NCBI RefSeq assembly: GCF_030064165.1
Contig: NZ_CP125947.1
Location: 5,022,001 to 5,086,000, forward strand
Length of the DNA stretch: 64,000 nucleotides
From: Comamonas resistens
GTDB taxonomy: Bacteria > Pseudomonadota > Gammaproteobacteria > Burkholderiales > Burkholderiaceae_C
Direction of reading: 5' to 3'
In this document: one piece after another, positions 51,331-60,071 of the stretch
Layout: each line of letters begins with the position of its first letter
How positions within the stretch are numbered: position 1 is the stretch's first letter
Notes under the pieces: model-generated
What the model saw: the letters and a program-made list of their open reading frames with translations, nothing else
Databases searched by the model: none
Told to the model about the DNA's origin: nothing
Program-made: the position numbers and the translations under genes

Positions 51331-51612
51331 TTACACAGAGACTTCCAGCGCCCCTACTTCCACATAGTGCTCAAACTCGCGTTTGGCCAGATAGGCGGTC
51401 TCTGGCTGCTGGTCTTTGGGGTCCAGCCAGGACAGCACATAGCTGGCGATGGCGGTATCCACCTTCATCGCCGTGCCGACCGGAATTTCCTCGGAAGGGC
51501 CGTCGCCCACACGGTGCTCCACCTTGCCGGTCACGCGAGCTTCAAAGTGCTCAGGGTATTGCTGGACTTCGACGGCAGAGATCTGGTTGCCTTGGGTAGT
51601 TTGTTCGCTCAT
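51331..51612 (-). CDS. Small uncharacterised protein (93 aa)
   Basis: A 93-aa acidic soluble protein, with a strong site GGAGG nine bases before the ATG and its own terminator, so clearly a real gene. Segments such as QISAVEVQQYPEHFEARVTG, VGDGPSEEIPVGTAMKVDTAIASYVLSWLDP and AYLAKREFEHYVEVGALEVSV suggest a compact alpha/beta fold. No motif identifies its function. Confidence 0.75.
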   Translation of the reverse strand: MSEQTTQGNQISAVEVQQYPEHFEARVTGKVEHRVGDGPSEEIPVGTAMKVDTAIASYVLSWLDPKDQQPETAYLAKREFEHYVEVGALEVSV

Positions 51613-51846
51613 CTCTATTCCTCCTGCCAATATTGGGTTCACGGCGCACGACTGGCGCCTGTCGAAGAGCCCCTGGGCGGGCTCGTGCTTTCAAAGTAAC
51701 CGACTCTGTGCCGAGCCGCTGTCAGCCAGGCGGCTGAATCGCCCTGCGTATGTAACTGCGTGCAAAGCGCTGGCTGATTCTGCCGCCTGATTGCACAAAA
51801 ACTGCATTTCCCTGCACACTCAAAGCCCTTGCCGTCAGGATTTGTC

Positions 51847-52779
51847 ATGAGTGAATCAAAGAACTTACAACGTCTTCCGACCCGCATTGCCGATGTCGGG
51901 GGCATCCCCATTCACCGCGCCATTCCCCAGCGCGCCCTGCGCAAAGTCGGTGCCTGGTGCTTTCTCGACCATGCCGGTCCTGCCGAACCGCCGCCGCCCG
52001 GCATGCAGGTAGGCCCTCACCCCCATATCGGGCTGCAGACCTTCACCTGGATGATCCGCGGCGAAGTCCTGCACCGCGACAGCCTGGGCAGCGAACAGAT
52101 CATTCGCCCCGGCCAGGTCAATCTGATGACCGCCGGTCGCGGCATTGCGCATTCGGAAGAAAGCCAGACCACCCATGTACATGCAGCCCAGCTGTGGATT
52201 GCCCTGCCCGACAGTCACCGCCATATCCCGCCACGCTTTCAGCACTACCCCGACCTGCCTGGTGCGCAGATCGGCGACTATCGGGCCACCGTGCTGGCCG
52301 GCGAGTCGCTGGGTCTGACCGCACCCGCCGAGGTGCACTCGCCGCTCATGGCAGTGGATCTGCATGCCTCTTCCAATACCGGTACTGCACGCGCCAGCTT
52401 TCCCTTGCGGACGGACTTTGAGCACGCCGTCATGAGTCTGTCCGGTCATGTCACGGTAGAGGGCCAGCCCCTGCCCGAGCAGGAGCTGTTTTACCTGCCC
52501 GCCGGCATCGAATCCGTGGCGCTGGAGTGCGCGCCGGACAGCCGCTTGCTCATCATTGGCGGGGAACCCATGGACGAGGCCATCCTGCTGTGGTGGAACT
52601 TCGTGGCCCGCACCACGGAGGACATGCAACAGGCACGCGCACAGTGGGAGGCGGAAGCTGCCACCGACGCGCCCATGATCGACGGTGCCCCACGTCGTTT
52701 TGGCCCGCCCGTGGCATCGCCCCTCAAGCCTTTGCATGCACCTTCGCTGGAAGGCATGGCGCTGCGCGCATCCAAATAA
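51847..52779 (+). CDS. Pirin-family protein
   Basis: A 310-aa bicupin. The N-terminal cupin has the metal ligands in VGPHPHIGLQTFTWMIRGEVLHRDSLG, then NLMTAGRGIAHSEES (pirin signature with His and Glu), and the C-terminal cupin is SLSGHVTVEGQPLPEQELFYLPAG. Pirins are Fe-binding proteins; some oxidise quercetin, others modulate enzymes. AGGA precedes the ATG at 51847. It is monocistronic. Confidence 0.92.
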   Translation: MSESKNLQRLPTRIADVGGIPIHRAIPQRALRKVGAWCFLDHAGPAEPPPPGMQVGPHPHIGLQTFTWMIRGEVLHRDSLGSEQIIRPGQVNLMTAGRGIAHSEESQTTHVHAAQLWIALPDSHRHIPPRFQHYPDLPGAQIGDYRATVLAGESLGLTAPAEVHSPLMAVDLHASSNTGTARASFPLRTDFEHAVMSLSGHVTVEGQPLPEQELFYLPAGIESVALECAPDSRLLIIGGEPMDEAILLWWNFVARTTEDMQQARAQWEAEAATDAPMIDGAPRRFGPPVASPLKPLHAPSLEGMALRASK

Positions 52780-53098
52780 GCGCTCAGCCGAATGAAGACC
52801 TCGTTTCTTTTCGCACCAAAATAGTGCGAAAAGAAACAACGCATCAAACCCAGGATGGCGTTTTACGGATTTTTAGAAAGATTTAAACACTTTTAAGAGC
52901 ATATCCGGCAGACGCAAGCAGCCCACCCAACGTTATGCATGAAACGTTTGGACCCATGCATATCTTGCTTTCATAATTCGGCCCAACGCCCTGGCCACGA
53001 GAACGCGACCGCCGCCTTCTCTGTCCGGGGCGTTGCCACGTTTGAGCCATATCAGACCAGACGCGGCCAACCCTTACCGACCTCAAGAAAGCAGATCC
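52780..53098. other. Gene-free region upstream of aspA
   Basis: About 320 bases. It contains the 14-bp palindrome above, an A/T-rich segment (52858-52900) that could hold the aspA promoter, and two ATGCAT boxes at ~52934 and ~52954 flanking AAACGTTTGGACC. No open frame with family features exists here on the + strand. Confidence 0.5.
52802..52836. terminator. Perfect 14-bp inverted repeat after the pirin gene
   Basis: GTTTCTTTTCGCAC (52802-52815), loop CAAAATA, GTGCGAAAAGAAAC (52823-52836). It starts 22 bases after the pirin stop. There is no T run after it on either strand, so it could be a factor-independent pause, an mRNA-stabilising structure or a protein-binding palindrome. Confidence 0.5.
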
Positions 53099-54499
53099 AT
53101 GCGTCAAGAACACGATTTCATCGGCATCAAAACCATTCCTCCCGACGCCTACTGGGGCGTTCATTCCGCACGCGCAGTGGAGAACTTCCCCATCACCGGT
53201 CACTCGGTGGCTCACATGCCCGAGCTGATCCGCGCTTTTGCCTTTGTCAAAAAGGCCGCAGCCCAAGCCAATCTGCAGCTGGGCTCCATCAATATCACTC
53301 AAGCCACCGCGATTTCCCAAGCCTGTGACGACCTGATCGCCGGCAAGCTGCACGAGCAGTTTGTGGTCGACGTCATTCAGGGCGGCGCTGGCACCTCCAC
53401 GAATATGAACGCCAATGAGGTGATCGCCAACTGTGCCCTCGAGCACCTGGGATTGCCCAAAGGCAGCTACGACGTGATTCACCCGAATGACCACGTCAAT
53501 GCCTCGCAGTCCACCAACGACTCCTATCCCACGGCCGTCAAGCTCGCCACCTATGCTGGCATCCAGAAGCTGCTGATCGCCCTGGCCGAGTTGCGCGCTG
53601 CATTTGAAGCCAAGGCTGGCGAATTTGCCCACATCCTGAAGATCGGCCGCACACAATTACAAGATGCCGTGCCCATGACGCTGGGCCAGGAATTCGCCGC
53701 TTTTGCCGCCATGATCGCCGACGATGAAAAGCGTCTGCGTGAATCCGCCTATCTGATGACCGAGGTGAACATGGGTGGCACCGCCATCGGCACCGGCATC
53801 AACGCCCCCGTGGGCTATGCCGATGCCGTGGTCAAGGCGCTGGCTGAAATCTCGGGCGTGCCCGTGGTCAAGGCCGGGGACCTGATCGCGGCTACCGGCG
53901 ACACCGGTGCTTTTGCCGACATTTCCGGCATCTTGAAGCGTGTGGCCGTCAAACTCTCCAAGATCAGCAACGATCTGCGCCTGCTGTCCTCCGGCCCTCA
54001 GGCCGGCGTGGGCGACATCAAGCTGCCCGCGCGCCAGGCGGGCTCTTCCATCATGCCCGGCAAGGTCAACCCCGTGATCCCCGAAGTGATGAACCAGGTC
54101 TGCTTTGAAGTGATAGGCAACGACGCCGCTATCACCATGGCCGTGGAAGCCGGTCAGCTGCAGCTCAACGCCTTCGAGCCCCTGATGGCCTGGGCTTTGC
54201 ACAAGAGCCTGACCCATCTGAGCAACGCCTGCAAGACACTGCAAGTGAACTGCGTGGAAGGCATCGTGGCCAACGAAGCACTGCTGGACGCCCGTATTGC
54301 CGAGTCCGTGACGCTGGTGACGGCGCTGAACCCGCTGATCGGCTACGAAAAGGCCGCCAAGATCGCCAAGACCGCGATTGCCAACGGCAAGCAGATTGCC
54401 GTGGTGGCCGAAGAGCTGGGCATCATGAGCGCCGCAGACATGAAAAAGCTGCTGGTGGCCGACAAGCTGACCCGGGCCGGTGCGCTGAGCGCCGCCTGA
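53099..54499 (+). CDS. aspA: Aspartate ammonia-lyase
   Basis: A 466-aa fumarase/aspartase superfamily enzyme starting MRQEHDFIGIKTIPPDAYWGVHSARAVENF. Substrate residues: GAGTSTNMNANEVIAN, HPNDHVNASQSTNDSYP, KIGRTQLQDAVPMTLGQEF, and the mobile signature loop AGSSIMPGKVNPVIPE with the catalytic Ser. The aspartase-specific substitution pattern (N-terminal IGxxxIPxDAYWGVHxxRAxENF) separates it from fumarase C. It deaminates aspartate to fumarate. It is monocistronic, with a terminator-like hairpin after it. It may work metabolically with the aspartate dehydrogenase-like enzyme at 25795. Confidence 0.93.
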   Translation: MRQEHDFIGIKTIPPDAYWGVHSARAVENFPITGHSVAHMPELIRAFAFVKKAAAQANLQLGSINITQATAISQACDDLIAGKLHEQFVVDVIQGGAGTSTNMNANEVIANCALEHLGLPKGSYDVIHPNDHVNASQSTNDSYPTAVKLATYAGIQKLLIALAELRAAFEAKAGEFAHILKIGRTQLQDAVPMTLGQEFAAFAAMIADDEKRLRESAYLMTEVNMGGTAIGTGINAPVGYADAVVKALAEISGVPVVKAGDLIAATGDTGAFADISGILKRVAVKLSKISNDLRLLSSGPQAGVGDIKLPARQAGSSIMPGKVNPVIPEVMNQVCFEVIGNDAAITMAVEAGQLQLNAFEPLMAWALHKSLTHLSNACKTLQVNCVEGIVANEALLDARIAESVTLVTALNPLIGYEKAAKIAKTAIANGKQIAVVAEELGIMSAADMKKLLVADKLTRAGALSAA

Positions 54500-54538
54500 T
54501 GCACAGGGCCGCTTGCGGCCCGGGCTTTGGCGAGTTTG

Positions 54539-54574
54539 AGGGCATGTTCTTCACGGGCATGCCCTTTTCCTTTT
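54539..54574 (+). terminator. Terminator of aspA
   Basis: AGGGCATG (54539-54546) pairs with CATGCCCT (54558-54565) around an 11-base loop, followed by TTTTCCTTTT. Confidence 0.75.
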
Positions 54575-54584
54575 CGTAAGTATT

Positions 54585-54627
54585 AAAAAAGATAGCTGTC
54601 AGCGCTTTCTCATCAAGCGCTACAGAC
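54585..54627. repeat. Dispersed palindromic repeat between aspA and the flavin reductase gene
   Basis: AAAAAAGATAGCTGTCAGCGC, TTTCTCATCAAGCGCTACAGACC: close to the family consensus GATAGCTGnCAGCGCTTnnnnATCAAGCGCT. Confidence 0.7.
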
Positions 54628-54638
54628 CAAAAACATAC

Positions 54639-55214
54639 TTACTTCACCGAGATCGATTCACCAATCGCAAAGAACTGGCCGCCCGCCACATAGTGCAGCG
54701 TGCGCAGCTCGGCGGGTGCGCTGTCGAATTCCCAGTGACCATCGCGAAACACGCGCTCGTCCGCCCATGCGGCCACCACTTCCGCAATGAAAAGGTCATA
54801 GGTCTGCTGGTTGTGCGGCTCGGGAATCAGCTTGCAGACCAGCCAGGCGGCGCAGCCTTCCACCAGCGGCAGATCGAAACCGGGCGCCTCAAACAGCGCC
54901 ACCTGATGACGAAGCAGTTTGTCGGGCATGGTCATCGCGCTGTCCGTGCCCAGCGCCACCGTCATGGCCGCCTGGCCTGCGGTGGGCAGTTGCAGCGCCA
55001 GCAGGCCGCTGCCTTCAACCAGCACGCGGGTGCGCGTGGCTTTGTCGAGCACCACGGTCACCTTGGGCGGCGCAAAATCCAGTGCGCAGGCCCAGGCGGC
55101 GGCCATGACGTTGTGCTCGCCCTCATGCCGGGCAGAGACCAGCACCGTGGGTCCGTGGTTGAGCAGGCGATAGGCTTTGTCCAGCGGGACGGGCGTGAAG
55201 TGTTCAGGGGACAT
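54639..55214 (-). CDS. Flavin reductase-like FMN-binding protein
   Basis: A 191-aa split-barrel protein. TVLVSARHEGEHNVMAAAWACALDFAPPKVTVVLD is the FMN-binding N-terminal half of the flavin reductase-like domain family. AAWLVCKLIPEPHNQQTYDLFIAEVVAAWADERVF is the usual second half. Members reduce free flavin or act with monooxygenases. The ATG at 55214 gives the family start; the ribosome-binding site is weak. It is divergent from the VOC gene. Confidence 0.85.
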   Translation of the reverse strand: MSPEHFTPVPLDKAYRLLNHGPTVLVSARHEGEHNVMAAAWACALDFAPPKVTVVLDKATRTRVLVEGSGLLALQLPTAGQAAMTVALGTDSAMTMPDKLLRHQVALFEAPGFDLPLVEGCAAWLVCKLIPEPHNQQTYDLFIAEVVAAWADERVFRDGHWEFDSAPAELRTLHYVAGGQFFAIGESISVK

Positions 55215-55306
55215 GGCGAGAAAATGCAGGTGACAGGGAAGCAGGCGTGAAGCCGCTACGATGCATCGCATCTTTACCTGAACCGACAAACCTCAAGGAG
55301 AGCACC

Positions 55307-55690
55307 ATGTTTAGCCACATCATGCTGGGTGTGAATGATCTGGAACGCGGCAAGCATTTTTACGATGCGCTGCTGGGCCAGCTGGGCATTGCGCCCGGCA
55401 TCGCCAATCGCAACCGCTTCTTCTACCGCAGCCCCACGGGTACGTTTGCCATCTCCACCCCCATCAACGGCGAGTCGGCCACTGCGGGCAATGGTGCGAC
55501 CACAGGTTTTGCCGCGCAATCCATAGAGCAGGTCAATGCCTCGCATGCGGCAGGCGTGGCCGCTGGCGGCGTCTCGATTGAAGACGCACCAGGCTGGCGT
55601 GGCGAGGGTCCTGCTGCACTGTATCTGGCCTATCTGCGCGACCCGGACGGCAACAAGATCTGCCTGCTGTACCGTCCGCCCAAGGCCTGA
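55307..55690 (+). CDS. VOC/glyoxalase-superfamily protein
   Basis: A 127-aa single-subunit vicinal-oxygen-chelate protein starting MFSHIMLGVNDLERGKHFYDALLGQLG, with His in the first strand. It ends in AALYLAYLRDPDGNKICLLYRPP, where DPDGN...C stands where the Glu ligand is usual. CAAGGAG lies seven bases before the ATG. Members include lactoylglutathione lyase-like and resistance proteins; no specific role can be assigned. Confidence 0.88.
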   Translation: MFSHIMLGVNDLERGKHFYDALLGQLGIAPGIANRNRFFYRSPTGTFAISTPINGESATAGNGATTGFAAQSIEQVNASHAAGVAAGGVSIEDAPGWRGEGPAALYLAYLRDPDGNKICLLYRPPKA

Positions 55691-55742
55691 GCGCCAGCGC
55701 CTCGCCTGGATCGGCTACCATCATTCATTCAAAAACATGAGC

Positions 55743-55774
55743 ACATAGCGCTTATCCAGAAAGCGCTTTAAGCC
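55743..55774. repeat. Dispersed palindromic repeat (short copy)
   Basis: ATAGCGCTTATCCAG, AAAGCGCTTTAAGCC: AGCGCTT arms around a short loop, 53 bases after the VOC gene. Confidence 0.55.
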
Positions 55775-55904
55775 GATTTCTTTGAAATCTTATCCCGGCA
55801 ACCCGGCTGCACTAATCGGACGGACTGCACGCAGATGGAAGCTGCACAGCACAATGCGGGCTGGGCAGCAACTTTGCGGCCCAGGCTTTTAGATTGTTTT
55901 TGTC

Positions 55905-56147
55905 ATGACCCAGACCACCAACCCCGCCGAAGAACATCTGTGCGACGCCTGTGCCGGCATTCAGCGCAACTGGCGCAAGGCCCCTGGCCATGCCGAACTG
56001 ATGCAGCGCGGCAACCGCAAGGAAGAGCGCGGCTCCAGCACCGTGACGGTGACCCGCTATGTCTGCGAGCGCTGCGGCACGGTCTGGGACTATGAGAACA
56101 ACAAGCAGAACCAGAAGGCGGGCTGGTCCGTCATCGGCCGCGTCTGA
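55905..56147 (+). CDS. Small zinc-ribbon protein (80 aa)
   Basis: An 80-aa protein with two Cys pairs, LCDACAG and YVCERCGTVWDYE, suggesting a small zinc ribbon. Basic residues in between (RNWRKAPGH, RGNRKEERG) could contact nucleic acid. The start ATG at 55905 is the only one near the first Cys pair. A terminator 21 bases after the stop supports it as a gene. I do not recognise a named family. Confidence 0.7.
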   Translation: MTQTTNPAEEHLCDACAGIQRNWRKAPGHAELMQRGNRKEERGSSTVTVTRYVCERCGTVWDYENNKQNQKAGWSVIGRV

Positions 56148-56168
56148 GCGCGTATCCCTCTGGCTGTG

Positions 56169-56197
56169 ACGGCGCCTTTGCGGCGCCGTTTTGTTTT
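56169..56197 (+). terminator. Rho-independent terminator of the zinc-ribbon gene
   Basis: ACGGCGCC, loop TTTGC, GGCGCCGT (56169-56189), then TTTGTTTTT. Confidence 0.88.
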
Positions 56198-56217
56198 TAC
56201 GGACCCAAGGAAATCAG

Positions 56218-56829
56218 GTGCAATCCGCAAGCAATGAATGGTTTGATGAAGCCTATTACCAGCGCTTTTACTTTGACAAGAAGACCAGCGTGATCGACCC
56301 CGAGCATGCCCGCCGCCTGGGCCTGTTTGTCTGCTCCTATCTGTCCTATCTGCGCGTTCCCGTGCGGCGGGTGCTCGATATGGGCTGCGGCATCGGTCTG
56401 TGGCGCGAGGCGGTGGAGCAGCATTTCCCCGGCGTGCATTACCAGGGCGTGGAGTTCAGCCCTTATCTGTGCGAACGCTATGGTTGGGCCCAGGGTTCGG
56501 TGGTGGACTGGCAGCCCCAGGATGGCCAGCCTTTCGATCTGGTGATCTGCCAGGGCGTGCTGCCCTATCTGAGCCCTGCCGACCTGAAAAAGGCGCTGGC
56601 CAATCTGGGCTCGCTCTCACGCGGCGGCCTGTATATCGAGGCCGTGGCCCGCGAGGACTATGAGCGCGACATTATCGACGAAGACCTGACCGATGCACGC
56701 CTGTACCGCCACCGCGCCGAGCTTTACCGCCGCGGCCTGCAGCCCTGCTTCAAGGAACTGGGTGGCGGCGTATGGCTGAGCCGCAAGGCCGAGCTGCCGC
56801 TGTTCGAGCTGGAGTGTGTGGGTGGCTAA
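56218..56829 (+). CDS. Class I SAM-dependent methyltransferase
   Basis: A 203-aa methyltransferase. Motif I is RVLDMGCGIGLWREAVEQHFP (SAM glycine loop), then GVEFSPYLCERYGW and the motif IV-like FDLVICQGVLPYLSP. A GTG at 56218 with AAGGAAATCA in front is the best start; a TTG 27 bases earlier would run through the terminator. The stop TAA at 56827-56829 is at the left edge of the 266-bp MITE-like element, and the same trinucleotide recurs at its right edge. Substrate unknown. Confidence 0.85.
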   Translation: MQSASNEWFDEAYYQRFYFDKKTSVIDPEHARRLGLFVCSYLSYLRVPVRRVLDMGCGIGLWREAVEQHFPGVHYQGVEFSPYLCERYGWAQGSVVDWQPQDGQPFDLVICQGVLPYLSPADLKKALANLGSLSRGGLYIEAVAREDYERDIIDEDLTDARLYRHRAELYRRGLQPCFKELGGGVWLSRKAELPLFELECVGG

Positions 56830-57095
56830 GAACGTGTTCATGATCTCCTCGCGCCGCGACAGTGACTTTGCGGGATGGGATGCAAGGCGCGATACCGCAG
56901 CAATAGCCGCGCTATTGCGAGGATTCGCAACGCCGCAGACCGCCCTCAAAGACACTGTCCCGAAGGGTTGGAGCGCAATCGGGCGATTTCTGCGCGCTGA
57001 CTCTTGCTTGCACCCCGGTGCAAGCGGCGAGCCATCGCTTCGAACTCATCCCGATTGCGCTCCAACGCGGCGGCGTAGAGATCGTGAACACGTTC
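56830..57095. mobile_element. 266-bp MITE-like element, copy 1
   Basis: Ends are GAACGTGTTCATGATCT at the left and AGATCGTGAACACGTTC at the right (terminal inverted repeats with one mismatch). It is flanked by TAA on both sides (56827-56829, 57096-57098), a likely 3-bp target duplication. The internal sequence is ~90% identical to the element at 62367-62632, of identical length and orientation. It encodes no transposase. The ends and the TNA-type duplication resemble IS5-group elements, so a non-autonomous derivative is inferred. Confidence 0.8.
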
Positions 57096-57180
57096 TAAAG
57101 CCCATCGGCACGCAGACCGCTTGGTGTTTTGCAGGCCTGCCCCTATATTGCGAGGCTTTTCAGAATAAAAAAGGTGAAGT

Positions 57181-57966
57181 ATGCAAAACAGCTGGTTGCC
57201 ATATAGCGGGCTGAAGATGGGTGCAGTGATGGCAGCAATCGCTGCGGCAGCCCTGATGGCAGGCTGCTCGGATTCCAAGAATGAAGCCCCGGCGCCCGCA
57301 ACCGCAACGCCGCCTGCAGCAACTCCAGCCGCTGCTGCACCAGAAACCAAGCGTGTGATCGACCAGCTGTTTGACACCGAAACCATAGGCATGAACCTGG
57401 CCTATGTGGAAAAGATTGCCGGTCCGGCCATGCGCTCCGAGCAACACCGTCACCAGTTCCGCACGGACGGCTGCGAGGTCACGCTGGTCAGCGACGATGC
57501 GGACAAGGTCGTCAACTCCGTGGAAGTGAGCATCACCCCCAGCTGCAATCTGTCGCTGGCGCCTGTGCTGGGCTCCATGGCTGGCGAGCCTGCCACCAAG
57601 CTGGCAGAGCTGAGCTTTGGTCGCTTCGAGCAACTGCTGGGCGGCAACTACTACGCCGACTGTCTGACCCTTTGCGGCAACGCTGCAGACCCCGTGGTCT
57701 ACCTGCAGGCCGAAGGCTCGCGCGCCACGGGCTTTATGGACTTCTCTGTACAGGCCCCCATGGTCGAAGATGCGGTGCTCGATGCCACCAGCGCCTGGCG
57801 CGACGCCATGACCAAGGCCGAATCCGAGGACTATGTGCTCGACACCCGCTTCAACTGCGAGCCCCAGCGCTTCAAGGACGTGATTGCACCAGGCCTCAAG
57901 AACGCCAAGCCCACGGTCTTCAGCTTCGGTCGCGGCCTGAAGTTCGAGCAAGGCGACTGCAACTAA
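57181..57966 (+). CDS. Putative lipoprotein (261 aa)
   Basis: A secreted lipoprotein with signal and lipobox AALMAGC (Cys near residue 29), followed by a Pro/Ala-rich linker (~35-55). The mature domain (60-261) contains four to six Cys residues (DGCEVTLVSDD, PSCNLSLAPV, ADCLTLCGN, FNCEPQRF, QGDCN), probably disulfide-bonded in the periplasm. GGTGAAG lies before the ATG. I do not recognise the family. It follows the MITE-like element by 85 bases. Confidence 0.8.
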   Translation: MQNSWLPYSGLKMGAVMAAIAAAALMAGCSDSKNEAPAPATATPPAATPAAAAPETKRVIDQLFDTETIGMNLAYVEKIAGPAMRSEQHRHQFRTDGCEVTLVSDDADKVVNSVEVSITPSCNLSLAPVLGSMAGEPATKLAELSFGRFEQLLGGNYYADCLTLCGNAADPVVYLQAEGSRATGFMDFSVQAPMVEDAVLDATSAWRDAMTKAESEDYVLDTRFNCEPQRFKDVIAPGLKNAKPTVFSFGRGLKFEQGDCN

Positions 57967-58020
57967 GCCTCCAGCATTGGTTTTGGCAAAGACGGACAAT
58001 CCGCGCTCCTGTTCCTGAAC

Positions 58021-58884
58021 TTGCCGCTATCCGCCGTGCCTGCCTCCACGCCTTTGCCTTCGCCTGAGCTGCCCGATTCGCTTGGTGTGCCCATCTTGCT
58101 GAGCCAGCTGCAGACCATAGGCTCCGCCCTGGCGCCGCACGCGGTCTCGCGATTGCGCCAGGCGCGGCTGGCGCGCAGCACGCGGCCTTTTCTGGCCCGC
58201 GGCGGCCCGCGCGGTGAGCGCTGCGAAGGCTGCCGCCTGCGCCCCACGCATTGCATGTGCCAGTTGCGACCCGAACTGGCCACACGCGCCGGTTTTTGCC
58301 TGTTGATGCATGACGCCGAACCGCTCAAGCCCAGTAACACCGGCTGGCTGATCGCCGACGTGGTCAAGCACTGCTTCGCGTACGGCTGGTCACGCACCGA
58401 AGTCGACCCTGAACTGCTGGCCTTGCTGAACGACCCGCAGTGGCAGCCCTTTGTGGTATTTCCCGGCGAATACGCAGACCGGCCCGAGCGCGTGGTGCAT
58501 GCGCTCCATGAGGGCCAGACCGCACTGCAGCCCGACAAGCGGCCGCTGTTCGTACTGCTGGACGCAACCTGGTCCGAGGCGCGCAAGATGTTTCGCAAAA
58601 GCCCTTACCTCGACGGTTTCCCGGTGCTGAGCCTGCATCCAGACCAGCTTTCGCGCTATCAGTTGCGCAGATCCAAGCGCGACGATCATTTCTGTACCAG
58701 CGAGGTCGCGGCCCTGTGCCTGGAGCTGGTAGGCGACGCCAGCGACACGCGCGCCGGTCAGGTGCTGGAGTCCTATCTGGGTGTGTTCACCGAGCGCTAT
58801 CTGCAGGCCAAGAACCAGCAAAGCGCCGATGCACAGAGCGAAGCTCACCAGCGGCTGCGCGAGCGGATGGGCGCCACCTCGTGA
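58021..58884 (+). CDS. tapT: DTW-domain protein, probable tRNA-uridine aminocarboxypropyltransferase
   Basis: A ~287-aa DTW-domain protein. It has the zinc/RP motif CEGCRLRPTHCMCQL and the family signature LLDATWSEARKMFRKSPYL (DxTW). RYQLRRSKRDDHFCTSEVAA is the conserved C-terminal segment. DTW enzymes (TapT/TuaA) transfer the 3-amino-3-carboxypropyl group from SAM to U47 of tRNA (acp3U). The start is uncertain: TTG 58021, GTG 58036 or a later codon, none with a clear ribosome-binding site. An AGCGCC hairpin follows the gene. Confidence 0.8.
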   Translation: MPLSAVPASTPLPSPELPDSLGVPILLSQLQTIGSALAPHAVSRLRQARLARSTRPFLARGGPRGERCEGCRLRPTHCMCQLRPELATRAGFCLLMHDAEPLKPSNTGWLIADVVKHCFAYGWSRTEVDPELLALLNDPQWQPFVVFPGEYADRPERVVHALHEGQTALQPDKRPLFVLLDATWSEARKMFRKSPYLDGFPVLSLHPDQLSRYQLRRSKRDDHFCTSEVAALCLELVGDASDTRAGQVLESYLGVFTERYLQAKNQQSADAQSEAHQRLRERMGATS

Positions 58885-59005
58885 AACGCGAGGCATGCGT
58901 CTGCCGCAGGAATAAGCATTCCACTCAAAGCGATAAGCCAGCAACGACAATGCGGCTCTGGGCCTCACGCGGGACGAGGCCTGTGCCGGACGGGGTTGGT
59001 GAATG

Positions 59006-59038
59006 AGCGCCGATGACCATGGGTCTAGGCGCTTTTTG
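59006..59038 (+). terminator. Terminator downstream of the DTW-domain gene
   Basis: AGCGCC (59006-59011) and GGCGCT (59028-59033) with a 16-base loop, followed by TTTTGTTTT. It lies just before the next gene's start, so it may be an attenuator-like element. Confidence 0.5.
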
Positions 59039-59054
59039 TTTTCTGGAGTGGGTG

Positions 59055-60020
59055 ATGGGCAAGTCGTTGAAATGGGGTTGGCTGACGGCGGCGCTGGTGT
59101 GCGCAGGTTCGGCCATGGCAGCTGGCAAGTCGGGCAAGGTGGATGCCGCCCAGATCGGCGCCAATATCGACACAGCTTTCGACGTCTCCGCCTCTCCCAC
59201 GCTGCAGCGCTGGCAGGCCGGCGGCACCGTGGTGCTGGGCGTGCGCGAAGCCGCTGTCCCCATGTCCTACGCGATCGGTGCCAACGAGAAGTTCGTCGGC
59301 TATCACATGGAGCTGTGCGAGCGCGTGGTGCATGCGATTGCGCCCAGGGCCCAGCTCAAATACATGGTGCTGACACCGCAGAACACCATGCCGCTGATCA
59401 ACAACGGCACGGCCGACTTCAACTGCGCCAGCATGACCAACAACCTAACGCGCCAGAAGCAGGTGGCCTTCGGCCTGACCACCTATGTCAGCGAGGTGCG
59501 CATGGCCGTGCGCGCCGACTCGGACATCACCTCCTTCAAGCAGCTGCAAGGCCGCAATGTGGGCGCCATCACGGGCACGACAGCGGTGCAGATTCTGCGC
59601 AAGTACGCCAGCGACAACGATCTGAACTTCAAGACGCTGATGAGCAAGGACCAGTTCGAGAGCTTTCTGCTGCTGGAATCCGGCCGTGTCGATGCCTTTG
59701 TGCTGGACGACAACATGCTGGCCGGCGTGATCGGCCAGAGCAAGAATCCCAAGGGCTACAAGATCGTGGGCGAGGTGATTGGTGCCGAGCCGATTGCCAT
59801 CCAGTTCAGCAAGAACGACCCGCAGATCAAGAAGGCCGTGGACGGCGCCATACTGCAGATGATCCGCTCGGGCGAGCTGCACAAGCTCTACAACAAATGG
59901 TTTATGCAGCCGATTCCGCCCAAGAACGTGAACCTGAACCTGCCCATGGGCGAGGTGCTGAAGAAGCAGCTGGCCGCACCCAACGACATACCGCTGGAGC
60001 AGTTTGTATTGCCCCAATAA
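59055..60020 (+). CDS. ABC-transporter amino-acid-binding protein (GltI/glutamate-aspartate type), orphan
   Basis: A 321-aa periplasmic binding protein. Signal peptide residues 1-22 (cleaved after SAMA). The family-3 solute-binding signature is GTVVLGVREAAVPMSYAIGANEKFVGYHMELCERV, then PLINNGTADFNCASMTNNLTRQKQVAF and GRVDAFVLDDNMLAGVI. These resemble the glutamate/aspartate binding proteins GltI. GGAGTGGGTG lies right before the ATG at 59055. No permease or ATPase genes are adjacent, so partners must be elsewhere. Confidence 0.9.
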   Translation: MGKSLKWGWLTAALVCAGSAMAAGKSGKVDAAQIGANIDTAFDVSASPTLQRWQAGGTVVLGVREAAVPMSYAIGANEKFVGYHMELCERVVHAIAPRAQLKYMVLTPQNTMPLINNGTADFNCASMTNNLTRQKQVAFGLTTYVSEVRMAVRADSDITSFKQLQGRNVGAITGTTAVQILRKYASDNDLNFKTLMSKDQFESFLLLESGRVDAFVLDDNMLAGVIGQSKNPKGYKIVGEVIGAEPIAIQFSKNDPQIKKAVDGAILQMIRSGELHKLYNKWFMQPIPPKNVNLNLPMGEVLKKQLAAPNDIPLEQFVLPQ

Positions 60021-60071
60021 AGCGGAAAAGTCACATCAGCCGATAGACTGCAAGGCAAACCTCAAAGGGGA

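Noticed and set aside
56830..57095. Possible small gene starting after the methyltransferase
   Set aside because: The sequence is the MITE-like element; the same open frame is found at 62367-62632 with no ribosome-binding site.
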